Assembly: GCF_002165135.1 (NCBI RefSeq)
Contig: NZ_NFZQ01000001.1
Coordinates: 62,001-126,000 of the forward strand
Reading direction: 5' to 3'
Length of the DNA: 64,000 nt
Source of the DNA: Pseudomonas sp. SID14000
GTDB taxonomy: Bacteria > Pseudomonadota > Gammaproteobacteria > Pseudomonadales > Pseudomonadaceae
In this document: positions 47,707-55,317 of the stretch, piece after piece
How positions within the stretch are numbered: position 1 is the stretch's first letter
Layout of the letters: each line of letters opens with the position of its first letter
Translations under genes and position numbers: made by a program
Notes under the pieces: generated by a model
The model's input: only the letters and a program-made list of their open reading frames with translations
Database searches by the model: none
What the model was told of the DNA's origin: nothing

Positions 47707-47777
47707 AATGCAACTACCGCAATCAAAACTTTTTCTTCTGTCATCAGATCTGATCACCAACCTGCTCATGGAGAATC

Positions 47778-48233
47778 ATGGCCAAACAGCAACAACTAGC
47801 GCGCAGTGAATGCCCCGTAGCGCGGACACTCGAGGCTATTGGAGATCGTTGGGTGTTGATGATCATCCGGGAAGCGTTCGATGACGTTCGCCGGTTCAAC
47901 GAATTCCAGAAGCGGCTCGGCGTGGCCAAGAACATTCTTACGGTGAAGCTCAAGGCGTTGGTCGAGCTGGGGGTTTTTGAAATTCAGCCGGCTTCGGATG
48001 GGAGCGCTTATAAGGAATATGTGCTCACCGAGATGGGACGGGCGGCATTCCCTATCGTGATCAGCATGCGGCAGTGGGGGGAGCGATTTTTGTATTGTTC
48101 AGGGGAGAACCATTCGGTGCTTCTGGATAATTTGATGGCGGAGCCGGTTGAGATGATTACCGTTCGATCTCGAGGAGGAAGGGAATTGGGTCCAGAGGAT
48201 TGTCATCGGCGGGTGGTCAGACGGGATAGTTGA
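47778..48233 (+). CDS. HxlR-family transcriptional regulator
   Basis: A 151-residue winged-helix regulator. The HxlR signature is complete: SECPVARTLEAIGDRWVLMI, FDDVRRFNEFQKRLGVAKNI, LTVKLKALVELGVFEIQPAS, and the wing with YKEYVLTEMG. The conserved Cys12 in CPVA is the redox or aldehyde sensor in several relatives. It is divergent from the MFS gene, which it probably controls. Whether it also governs the biosynthetic genes depends on whether they share that promoter. Confidence 0.92.
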   Translation: MAKQQQLARSECPVARTLEAIGDRWVLMIIREAFDDVRRFNEFQKRLGVAKNILTVKLKALVELGVFEIQPASDGSAYKEYVLTEMGRAAFPIVISMRQWGERFLYCSGENHSVLLDNLMAEPVEMITVRSRGGRELGPEDCHRRVVRRDS

Positions 48234-48454
48234 TAGATCGCGGAGCGTTGGAGGAAGAGCAATACGATCGTGGTCCGATGCACGCGTCATCGGTTGTTCA
48301 CAATGACTGTGGAACCGCTTGTGGATAACCTGCGGGAAAGGCGCTGCAGCCCTTTACAGGCAAGGCCTGCAGAGCACTGATTGTTTTTTGATCAGTGCTT
48401 CCACAGGCCGCGCTGCGCTAGAATGCGCCTCTTTTCCACAGCCTGCTGCCCACC

Positions 48455-49696
48455 ATGTCTGATCTGAGCCCCGCCTCCCCTCCCCTCGCTGCCGTCATCG
48501 GCGGCGGCCCAGCCGGCCTGATGGCCGCCGAAGCACTGGCCCAGGCGGGTCTGGCGGTCGAGGTGTTCGATGCCATGCCTTCAGTGGGCCGCAAGTTCCT
48601 GCTGGCGGGTGTCGGTGGCATGAACATCACCCATTCCGAGCCCTACCCGGCGTTCGTCAGCCGCTATGCCGAGCGCCGGGGTGAAATTGCTGCGCTGCTG
48701 CGCGACTTCGATGCCGACGCCTTGCGCCAGTGGATTCACGGCCTGGGCATCGAAACCTTCGTCGGCACCTCGGGCCGGGTATTCCCCACCGACATGAAAG
48801 CCGCGCCACTGCTGCGCGCCTGGCTCAAGCGCCTGCGCGACAGCGGGGTAGTTATCCACACCCGTCACCGCTGGCTTGGCTGGAATGCCGAGGGTGCATT
48901 GCGGATTGCTTATCCACAGGGCGAACGGTTGGTGAAGGCCGCCGTCGTGGTGCTGGCACTGGGTGGCGGCAGCTGGGCGCGACTGGGTTCGGACGGTAGC
49001 TGGCAGCCGCTGCTGGCCGAACGGGCTGTGGATATTTCGCCCTTGCAGCCCAGCAACTGCGGTTTTGAAGTGGCAGGCTGGAGCGCGCTGCTCAAGGACA
49101 AGTTCGCCGGTGCGCCGTTAAAGAACATTGCCCTCAGCGTTCCCGGCAGCGCGCCACGCAAGGGCGAGTTCATCCTCACCGCGCAGGGCGTGGAAGGCAG
49201 CCTGGTGTATGCCTGGTCAGCGCCGGTGCGCGAGGCCATCAACCGTGAGGGCCACGGGGTGTTGCTGCTCGACCTGTTGCCGGACAAGCCTGTGGACAAG
49301 ATTGCCCAGGCGCTGGCCAAGCCACGGGGTTCGCGCTCCATGGCCAAGCACCTGCACAGCCAGCTGGGTATCGATGGGGTCAAGGCGGCGCTGTTGCGTG
49401 AGCTGACCGATCAGGCGACCTTTGCCGACCCTGATGCCTTGGCGAGGGCGATCAAGGCATTGCCGATCACGCTGGTGCGCACACGGCCGCTGGATGAAGC
49501 GATCAGCAGCGCGGGTGGGGTGCGTTTCGAGGCGTTGGATGAGGGCTTGATGGTCAAGGGCATGCCGGGGGTGTTCTGTGCCGGCGAGATGCTGGACTGG
49601 GAGGCGCCGACCGGGGGGTATCTGCTGACGGCGTGCTTTGCCAGCGGCTTGCGGGCCGGGCGGGCAGCGGCGGATTGGCTCAAATCCCAAGGCTGA
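48455..49696 (+). CDS. FAD-dependent flavoprotein, PP_4765 family (HI0933-like)
   Basis: A 413-residue flavoprotein. The dinucleotide-binding motif is AVIGGGPAGLMAAEALAQAG near the N-terminus, with RKFLLAGVGGMNITHSE, VVVLALGGGSWARLGSDGSW and the C-terminal FAD motif GMPGVFCAGEMLDWEAPTGG. It matches the TIGR03862 group named after P. putida PP_4765, a relative of BaiN. The substrate is unknown. It marks the return to conserved chromosomal genes after the accessory block. Confidence 0.88.
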   Translation: MSDLSPASPPLAAVIGGGPAGLMAAEALAQAGLAVEVFDAMPSVGRKFLLAGVGGMNITHSEPYPAFVSRYAERRGEIAALLRDFDADALRQWIHGLGIETFVGTSGRVFPTDMKAAPLLRAWLKRLRDSGVVIHTRHRWLGWNAEGALRIAYPQGERLVKAAVVVLALGGGSWARLGSDGSWQPLLAERAVDISPLQPSNCGFEVAGWSALLKDKFAGAPLKNIALSVPGSAPRKGEFILTAQGVEGSLVYAWSAPVREAINREGHGVLLLDLLPDKPVDKIAQALAKPRGSRSMAKHLHSQLGIDGVKAALLRELTDQATFADPDALARAIKALPITLVRTRPLDEAISSAGGVRFEALDEGLMVKGMPGVFCAGEMLDWEAPTGGYLLTACFASGLRAGRAAADWLKSQG

Positions 49697-49750
49697 CACC
49701 GTCCACCCGCTCTCATAGAACTGCACATAACTCATTGAATTAGCAGGGGC

Positions 49751-49839
49751 CCTGTGGGAGCGGCTTTAGCCGCGAACACCGGCGCAGCCGGTGCCATGCA
49801 CCGCGTTGGATTCTTCGCGGTTAAAGCCGCTCCCACAGG
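49751..49839. repeat. REPIN: two inverted REP elements
   Basis: CCTGTGGGAGCGGCTTTAGC-CGCGAACACC and its inverse ending GGTTAAAGCCGCTCCCACAG. An internal hairpin CCGGCGCAGCCGG is present. It lies between convergent genes. Confidence 0.87.
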
Positions 49840-49931
49840 GTACGAGGATCGCTTGCGAATTCAGTTATCTGTGCGACAGCGCAGCCCAAAGGGCTGGACA
49901 ATCTCCCACAGAGACCGCGTAGACCGCAAAT

Positions 49932-51263
49932 CTACGGCTTACGCTTGCGCGGCCCACCATTGAAGCTCGGCACCTTGCGCACCGCCTTCACCGCCGGCTC
50001 GGCACTGCCTGCCTCGGCACTGTCCATCCAGCGCCCCAACCCGCGCTTGGCGCTGTTTTCTTTCGGCTTCTTGGGCTTCTTCGGTTTCTTGATCACCTGG
50101 CCACTGGCGTCGGTCATCGGCACGCGGTGGTCAGGGATGAAATCCGGCTCTTCATGACGCGGCAAGGTCTGCCGGGTCAGCACTTCGATCGCTGCCAGCA
50201 ACTGCACTTCATCTGCACACACCAACGAGATCGCCTCACCCTTGTTGCCCGCCCGTCCGGTACGCCCGATGCGGTGCACGTAATCCTCGGCAACGATCGG
50301 CAGGTCAAGGTTGACCACCAGCGGCAAGTCATCGATATCCAGGCCGCGAGCCGCCACATCGGTCGCCACCAGCACCTGGATTTCACGAGCCTTGAAGCTG
50401 TCCAGCGCACGCTGGCGGGTGGCTTGCGGGCGGTCACCGTGAATGCCGTCGGCATTCACACCCTCGGCCAGCAAGCGCTCCACCAGCTGGTCCACACCAT
50501 TGCGGGTCTTGGCGAACACCAGCACCTGCTTCCAGCGCTGCTTGCGCAGCAGGTGGCAGAACAGGTCGACCTTGCGCTTTTTATCCACAGGCACCAACCA
50601 CTGCTTCACGCTGGTGGCCGTGGCATTGCGCGGGCTGACTTCGATGCTCAGCGGGTCATTCAGGGCAAGCCCCGCCAGCATGCGGATCTGGTCGGAGAAA
50701 GTGGCAGAGAACAGCAAAGTCTGGCGCTTGCGTGGCAGCGCTGCGTACACCGACTGTAGCTCTTCGGCAAAGCCCAGGTCGAGCATGCGGTCGGCTTCGT
50801 CCAGCACCAGGGTCTGCACCTGGTTGAACTTCACGGCGTTCTGCCGGAACAGGTCGAGCAAGCGCCCCGGGGTGGCCACCAGCAGGTCGACACCACGGCG
50901 CAGGCGCATCATCTGCGGGTTGATGCTGACCCCGCCATACACCGCGTAGGTACTCAGCGGCAGGTTTTCGGCATACTCGCGCACGTTGTTGTGCACCTGC
51001 TCGGCCAGCTCACGGGTAGGTACCAGCACCAACGCGCGGATCGAGTTGCTGGCCACCTTCTCGCCTTCCAGCGCCAGACGCTGCAACACAGGCAGGGCAA
51101 AGCCCGCGGTCTTGCCGGTACCGGTCTGGGCCGCAGCCATCAGGTCGCGGCCGGCCAGCACGGCGGGGATGGCCTTGGCCTGCACCGGGGTCGGGGTGGT
51201 GTAGTCCAGTTTCTGCAGGGTGCGCAGCAGCGGTTCGATCAGGCCGAGTTTGGCGAAATTCAT
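49932..51263 (-). CDS. rhlE: DEAD-box RNA helicase (RhlE subfamily)
   Basis: ATP-dependent RNA helicase of 443 residues starting MNFAKLGLIEPLLRTLQKLD (ATG at 51261-51263; a longer frame has no support). All core motifs are visible: Q motif (TTPTPVQAKAIP), motif I AAQTGTGKT, Ia PTRELAEQ, Ib ATPGRLLDL, II VLDEADRMLD, III SATFS, V ATDVAARGLDID, VI HRIGRTGRAG. The C-terminal extension is lysine/proline-rich (KKPKKPKKPK) and basic, as in RhlE proteins. It probably acts in ribosome assembly or RNA decay. P. putida-type genomes have several paralogues, so the exact number is uncertain. Confidence 0.92.
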   Translation of the reverse strand: MNFAKLGLIEPLLRTLQKLDYTTPTPVQAKAIPAVLAGRDLMAAAQTGTGKTAGFALPVLQRLALEGEKVASNSIRALVLVPTRELAEQVHNNVREYAENLPLSTYAVYGGVSINPQMMRLRRGVDLLVATPGRLLDLFRQNAVKFNQVQTLVLDEADRMLDLGFAEELQSVYAALPRKRQTLLFSATFSDQIRMLAGLALNDPLSIEVSPRNATATSVKQWLVPVDKKRKVDLFCHLLRKQRWKQVLVFAKTRNGVDQLVERLLAEGVNADGIHGDRPQATRQRALDSFKAREIQVLVATDVAARGLDIDDLPLVVNLDLPIVAEDYVHRIGRTGRAGNKGEAISLVCADEVQLLAAIEVLTRQTLPRHEEPDFIPDHRVPMTDASGQVIKKPKKPKKPKENSAKRGLGRWMDSAEAGSAEPAVKAVRKVPSFNGGPRKRKP

Positions 51264-51319
51264 GGCAATACCGTCAGGGGGGTTCAGCGAAGGCGGCAAG
51301 TTTACCGCATCACCCCTGC

Positions 51320-52240
51320 CTACTTGCAGATTTCGCCTTTCAATGGCTGCGCCGGCTCAGGTGCCTTGCGCCACTGCGGCAGGCCGATCAGCACCACCGC
51401 GCCGATGATCACCGCCATGGCCACACACTCTTCGGCACCAATCTGCTCACCGGCAAAGACGATACCCAGCAGCACGGCCACTGCCGGGTTGACGTAGGCA
51501 TAGCTGGTGGCAGCTGCCGGGCGCACGTGCTTGAGCAGGTACATGTAGGCACTGAACGCCAGGATCGAACCGAACAACACCAGGTAGGCCAGTGCCCCCC
51601 AGCCGGCAGCGGTCGGCATCTGCGTCATGCGCTCGCCAGACAGCACGCTGCCGAGCAACAGCACGGCGCCACCGACCAGCATTTCCGCGGCACTGGCCAT
51701 GGGCCCCTGGGGCAGCGGCAAGGTCTTGCTCCACACCGAGCCGAATGCCCACGACGCTGCCGCAAAGATGATCAGCGCCGCGCCAATCGGGCTTGCCTGC
51801 AGGTTGGAGCCCAGGTTCAGCAGGCCGATACCCACCAGCCCGAGGGCGATCCCCGCCCACTCCAGCTTCGAATTGCGGTGCCCGAACAGCAGGCCGAACA
51901 GCAAGGTGAACAGCGGCACCGTCGCCACCGCCAGCGCCGCCACGCCCGAGGCCACGCCGGCATGCTCGGCCACGGTCACGCCACCGTTGCCACAGCTGAG
52001 CAGCAGGAAACCGATCGCCCCGGCAGCTCGCCACTGCGGCCAGGTCGGTGCCGGCACACCGCGCCAGCGCAAGAAGCCGTACAGCAGGCCACCTGCAATC
52101 ACAAAGCGCACCCCGGCCATCAGCATCGGTGGCCAGCTCTCGACACCTATGCGAATGAACAGGTAGGTGGAGCCCCAGACCAGGTACAAGGCCAGGAAAG
52201 CGCCAATGAGCAACAACGGGAAGCGACGGGAGGCAGGCAT
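51320..52240 (-). CDS. EamA/DMT-family inner-membrane transporter (YedA-like)
   Basis: A 306-residue protein with ten predicted helices and two EamA repeats (LYLVWGSTYLFIRIGVESWP, AGVRFVIAGGLLYGFLRWRG; ASWAFGSVWSKTLPLP; YVNPAVAVLLGIVFAGEQIG). The WGSTYLFIRIG start is typical of YedA/RhaT-like exporters. The ATG at 52238-52240 is used; a GTG nine bases upstream is possible. The substrate is unknown. The gene lies downstream of the large palindrome at 52345-52428. Confidence 0.88.
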   Translation of the reverse strand: MPASRRFPLLLIGAFLALYLVWGSTYLFIRIGVESWPPMLMAGVRFVIAGGLLYGFLRWRGVPAPTWPQWRAAGAIGFLLLSCGNGGVTVAEHAGVASGVAALAVATVPLFTLLFGLLFGHRNSKLEWAGIALGLVGIGLLNLGSNLQASPIGAALIIFAAASWAFGSVWSKTLPLPQGPMASAAEMLVGGAVLLLGSVLSGERMTQMPTAAGWGALAYLVLFGSILAFSAYMYLLKHVRPAAATSYAYVNPAVAVLLGIVFAGEQIGAEECVAMAVIIGAVVLIGLPQWRKAPEPAQPLKGEICK

Positions 52241-52344
52241 GGGAAACACTCGAAATCCGTTTACGGGTGATTCAGTTTAAGGGCCTGCCTGGGTAAAGAT
52301 AAGTTACAAAACGGGTTCAAATGAGCGGCACAATTTTGGGGCGT

Positions 52345-52428
52345 TCGGTTTGAGAGTTGTGTTGTCTGGGAGATCGAGCGCCGCGCGGGCGGCGCTCGAT
52401 CTCCCAGACAACACAACTCTCAAACCGA
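52345..52428. repeat. Perfect 40-bp palindrome with a 4-base loop
   Basis: Arm 52345-52384 begins TCGGTTTGAGAGTTGTGTTG and is the exact reverse complement of 52389-52428; the loop is GCGG. I checked each of the 40 pairs and found no mismatch. It begins 15 bases after the exonuclease stop (minus strand). No T-run follows on either strand, so it is not a standard intrinsic terminator, and it is unrelated in sequence to the REP units. Confidence 0.95.
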
Positions 52429-52442
52429 CCACCTCGCAGCCG

Positions 52443-53048
52443 TCAACAGTACTTCGCCAGGGTTTCACGAACCTTCGCGGCAGGGGTTTTCTGCAGACGG
52501 CAGAGCAGGTCGTGCGAGAGTTGCTGGACACCGTGGCTCTGGCGCAGCACGCCAGCCAGATGTTGCAGCAGATTGGCGGCCATTTCGGCATCGGCCATGG
52601 CCCGGTGCGCGGTACCGGTATCCGGCAGGCCGGCCCAGCGGGTCAGGGTGCCCAGCTTGTGGTTCGGTGCCGCCGGCAGCAGGCGCCGTGACAGCAGCAG
52701 GGAACAGGCGAAGGCCTGGCTGCGGCTACGGCCGATGCGGCTCAGTTCGTAGTCCCAGAACCTCTGGTCAAAGGCGGCATTATGTGCCAGCAGCGGGGTA
52801 CCACCGACGAACTCGGCCACTTCGTTCATCACCTTGTCCACCGGCGGCGCACTGCGCAACATTGCATTGGTGATACCGGTCAGCCCGGCGATGAAGGCCG
52901 GCACCGGCACACCCGCGTTCATCAGACTCTGGTAGCGCTCGACGATGCGCCCGCCCTCCAGCATCACCACCGCCACCTCGGTGGCGCGGCAGCCGGCGCC
53001 GGGGGTAACGCCAGTGGTTTCAAAGTCGATGACAGCGATGCGTTCCAT
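52443..53048 (-). CDS. DEDDh 3'-5' exonuclease (DnaQ-like)
   Basis: A 201-residue exonuclease. The catalytic acids are in AVIDFETTG (Exo I), AHNAAFDQRFW (Exo II), and HRAMADAEM (Exo III, DEDDh-type His and Asp). It is a free-standing DnaQ-like enzyme, not the epsilon subunit, which is encoded elsewhere and has a longer C-terminal clamp/alpha-binding part. It is upstream of the large palindrome and 9 bases from the NYN gene. Confidence 0.9.
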   Translation of the reverse strand: MERIAVIDFETTGVTPGAGCRATEVAVVMLEGGRIVERYQSLMNAGVPVPAFIAGLTGITNAMLRSAPPVDKVMNEVAEFVGGTPLLAHNAAFDQRFWDYELSRIGRSRSQAFACSLLLSRRLLPAAPNHKLGTLTRWAGLPDTGTAHRAMADAEMAANLLQHLAGVLRQSHGVQQLSHDLLCRLQKTPAAKVRETLAKYC

Positions 53049-53057
53049 GCAAGGACC

Positions 53058-53537
53058 TCAGTGTTTGAGCAACAGCGCACCCTCAATGGGCACATAGCGG
53101 GAGGCGGCACGGATCAACGACAGTGCGGTAAGCCCGGGCACACCATACACCACTGCCTCGGTGCCATGGCGCTGGATCACCCGCTCCAGCAACAGGTCGA
53201 AATCGCCATCGCCGGAGGCCAGTACTACCTGGTCGACGCGGCTGGCGGCGTCGATCACATCCAGGGTAATGCCCACATCCCAGTCACCTTTGGCCGAGCC
53301 ATCGCTGCGCTGGATGAAGGGCTTGAGGCGCACGTCGAAACCGAGGTTGCGCAAGATCTGCTGGAACTGCTGCTGCTTGCTGTCGCCACGGTCGATGGCG
53401 TAGGCCACAGCCTCGACGATCTGGCCTTCGCGGCTGACATCGGCCCACAGGGCGGTGTAGTTGAAATGGCAACCGTGGGCCTGGCGCACGGTGTAGTAGA
53501 GGTTCTGCACATCGGCGAACAGCGCGATCTTTTTCAC
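53058..53537 (-). CDS. NYN-domain (LabA/DUF88) ribonuclease-like protein
   Basis: A 159-residue PIN-like NYN protein. The acidic core is seen in KIALFADVQNLYYTVRQAHG, GDWDVGITLDVIDAA and VVLASGDGDFDLLLERVIQR. I chose the GTG at 53535-53537 because the domain begins at once and AAGAG lies upstream; a longer frame starting at 53597 would begin within a REP element. It probably forms a two-gene unit with the exonuclease 9 bases downstream. The RNA target is unknown. Confidence 0.82.
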   Translation of the reverse strand: MKKIALFADVQNLYYTVRQAHGCHFNYTALWADVSREGQIVEAVAYAIDRGDSKQQQFQQILRNLGFDVRLKPFIQRSDGSAKGDWDVGITLDVIDAASRVDQVVLASGDGDFDLLLERVIQRHGTEAVVYGVPGLTALSLIRAASRYVPIEGALLLKH

Positions 53538-53583
53538 CTGGGCATCTCTTGTCAGGCCGGGATTGCTGGGGGCTGCGTTGCAG

Positions 53584-53657
53584 CCCTTTCGCGACACAAG
53601 GCCGCTCCTACAGGGGTTCGCGTACCCTTGTAGGAGCGGCCTTGCGTCGCGAAAGGG
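53584..53657. repeat. Inverted REP-like pair
   Basis: CCCTTTCGCGACACAAGGCC then GCTCCTACAGGG, followed by its inverse CCTTGTAGGAGCGGCCTTGC then GTCGCGAAAGGG. It differs from the main REP type by TAGGAGCGGCCTTG. It separates the NYN and DUF2076 genes. Confidence 0.8.
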
Positions 53658-53699
53658 GCGCGCAGCGCCCCCAAAACTGCCAGCAGTATGCCAGACCTG

Positions 53700-54458
53700 T
53701 CAGACGTAAGAATCGTCGTCCGAGAAGAACCCGCCATCATCGCTGCCATAATCGCTGTCGGCATAACCACCCTGGTCACTGCCCCAACCACCATTGTCAG
53801 CCACCTGCTGCTGCGCCCCCGAGTCGTTCCAGCCACCGCTGTCGCTGGCCGGCGCCGGCTCTTCCTTGATCACCTCGACCACCTCCTCCGGCTGCGAGTT
53901 GTGATTGAACAGGCTGCTGATACCCTGCGCCAGCAACACCCCACCCGCCACACCGGCCGCGGTCTGCATTGCGCCACCGAGGAAGCTGCTGGCACCACTG
54001 CGTGCCGGCGCGGCACCAAAGCCTGGCTGCTGCGCTTGCGGCTGGGAAAAGCCCGGCGCCGACGGCTCGCGCCAGCCACCGCCAGATGCCACGGGGGTTG
54101 CAGCGGGACGCTGCGGCTGCACGGCCGGGGCCGCATTGCGCCCAGACGAACCAAAGATGCTGGACAGGAAACCACCACCGCCACTACTCGGCGCGCTGCT
54201 GCCGGCACGGGCGGCCTCAGCCTGGGCACGGGCCTGCTTCAGTTCGGCTTCCAGTTGCTTGTTCTGCTCGTCGAGGCGCTTGATAGCCGCCTCCTGCACC
54301 AGGATCGCCTGGGCCATGTAATAAGGCGCCGCCGGCTGCTGACGCACATGCTCCTCGATGCATGCCTGGGCCTGCGCATCGCGCGGCTGGCTCGGGTCCT
54401 CGGCTTGCTTGAGACGGCCGAACAGGCCGTCGATCAGGGTTTGTTCTTCAGTATTCAT
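53700..54458 (-). CDS. DUF2076 domain protein
   Basis: A 252-residue protein of the DUF2076 family. The N-terminal 90 residues are helical and conserved (MNTEEQTLIDGLFGRLKQAE, QAQACIEEHVRQQPAAPYYM), then a coiled coil (RLDEQNKQLEAELKQARAQA). A Gly/Ser/Ala-rich middle and a short hydrophobic segment (MQTAAGVAGGVLLAQGISSL) follow. The tail is rich in Gly, Asp and Tyr (GGWGSDQGGYADSDYGSDDG). It has no signal peptide. Function unknown. Confidence 0.88.
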   Translation of the reverse strand: MNTEEQTLIDGLFGRLKQAEDPSQPRDAQAQACIEEHVRQQPAAPYYMAQAILVQEAAIKRLDEQNKQLEAELKQARAQAEAARAGSSAPSSGGGGFLSSIFGSSGRNAAPAVQPQRPAATPVASGGGWREPSAPGFSQPQAQQPGFGAAPARSGASSFLGGAMQTAAGVAGGVLLAQGISSLFNHNSQPEEVVEVIKEEPAPASDSGGWNDSGAQQQVADNGGWGSDQGGYADSDYGSDDGGFFSDDDSYV

Positions 54459-54625
54459 GGGGCGACCTCACGGGGTAGCGGGACAACGGACAGCGTCAAA
54501 GATGGGGCGTACAGGCGTGGGAATCAATCACCGGCGGCGTGAAACTTTTTTCAGCAAATGACAGCCCCAAGCCTGCTTTGGGCTAAAGTTATGCCCCTGT
54601 TTTTGCTGCCATGCGATGTTGACTG

Positions 54626-55282
54626 ATGAATCCGCTGAGCGTCCTGCGCGACTCCCTGTACTTCTTCCGCCGTCACCTGCCGAATATCCTCCAGCTGTGC
54701 CTGCCGCTGGTGGTGCTGGAAGCCCTGATCACCCAACTGCTGTACCGCCAGCTGGGCGACCAGGCATCACCAGCCTACGGCATGCTGGTCAGCCTGCTGT
54801 TCTACCCGCTGTACAGCGCCGCGCTGATCCTGTACCTGGACACCCGCAGCAACGGCCAGGAAATCGCCAAGCGCGACCTGTTCGCCCGTGCCCTGCAATT
54901 GTGGCCGCAGCTGGCCCTGCTGATCCTGATCAGCTCGCTGCTGATCATGGCCGGCCTGGCGCTGTTCATCTTCCCGGGCGTGTGGATCATGATCAACCTG
55001 GTGTTCGCCGAGTACCTCCTGGTACTGCGCGGCCGGCCGGTGGTGCAGTCGATGCGTGACAGCGCAAGCATGACCACCGGGCACTTCATGCGCATCATGA
55101 TCTGCGTTGTAGGCGTGCTGGCGCCGATCTGGCTGATCGACGGGCTGCTGCTGATGACCTTCCCCGAGCCATCGCCCGGCATGGAGCTGGCCATGGACAG
55201 CCTCAGCGGCTTCCTGCAACTGTTCAGCACCGTGGTGCTGTACCGTCTATTCATGCTGCTGGAAGGCGAAGCCGGGGCGTGA
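54626..55282 (+). CDS. YciC-family inner-membrane protein
   Basis: A 218-residue protein with six predicted helices (LCLPLVVLEALITQLLYRQL, GMLVSLLFYPLYSAALILYL, LALLILISSLLIMAGLALFI, FPGVWIMINLVFAEYLLVLR, IMICVVGVLAPIWLIDGLLL, LQLFSTVVLYRLFMLLEGEA). The central FPGVWIMINL-FAEYLLVL stretch is typical of YciC/UPF0259. Function unknown; probably envelope-related. It is monocistronic and convergent with hrpB. Confidence 0.82.
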   Translation: MNPLSVLRDSLYFFRRHLPNILQLCLPLVVLEALITQLLYRQLGDQASPAYGMLVSLLFYPLYSAALILYLDTRSNGQEIAKRDLFARALQLWPQLALLILISSLLIMAGLALFIFPGVWIMINLVFAEYLLVLRGRPVVQSMRDSASMTTGHFMRIMICVVGVLAPIWLIDGLLLMTFPEPSPGMELAMDSLSGFLQLFSTVVLYRLFMLLEGEAGA

Positions 55283-55317
55283 TGCCCAGGCCTACCGTTT
55301 AACCGGAAATGCTGCTG

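Noticed and set aside
48320..48328. DnaA box (TGTGGATAA) upstream of the flavoprotein gene
   Set aside because: A single copy with no AT-rich unwinding element or other boxes; not an origin.
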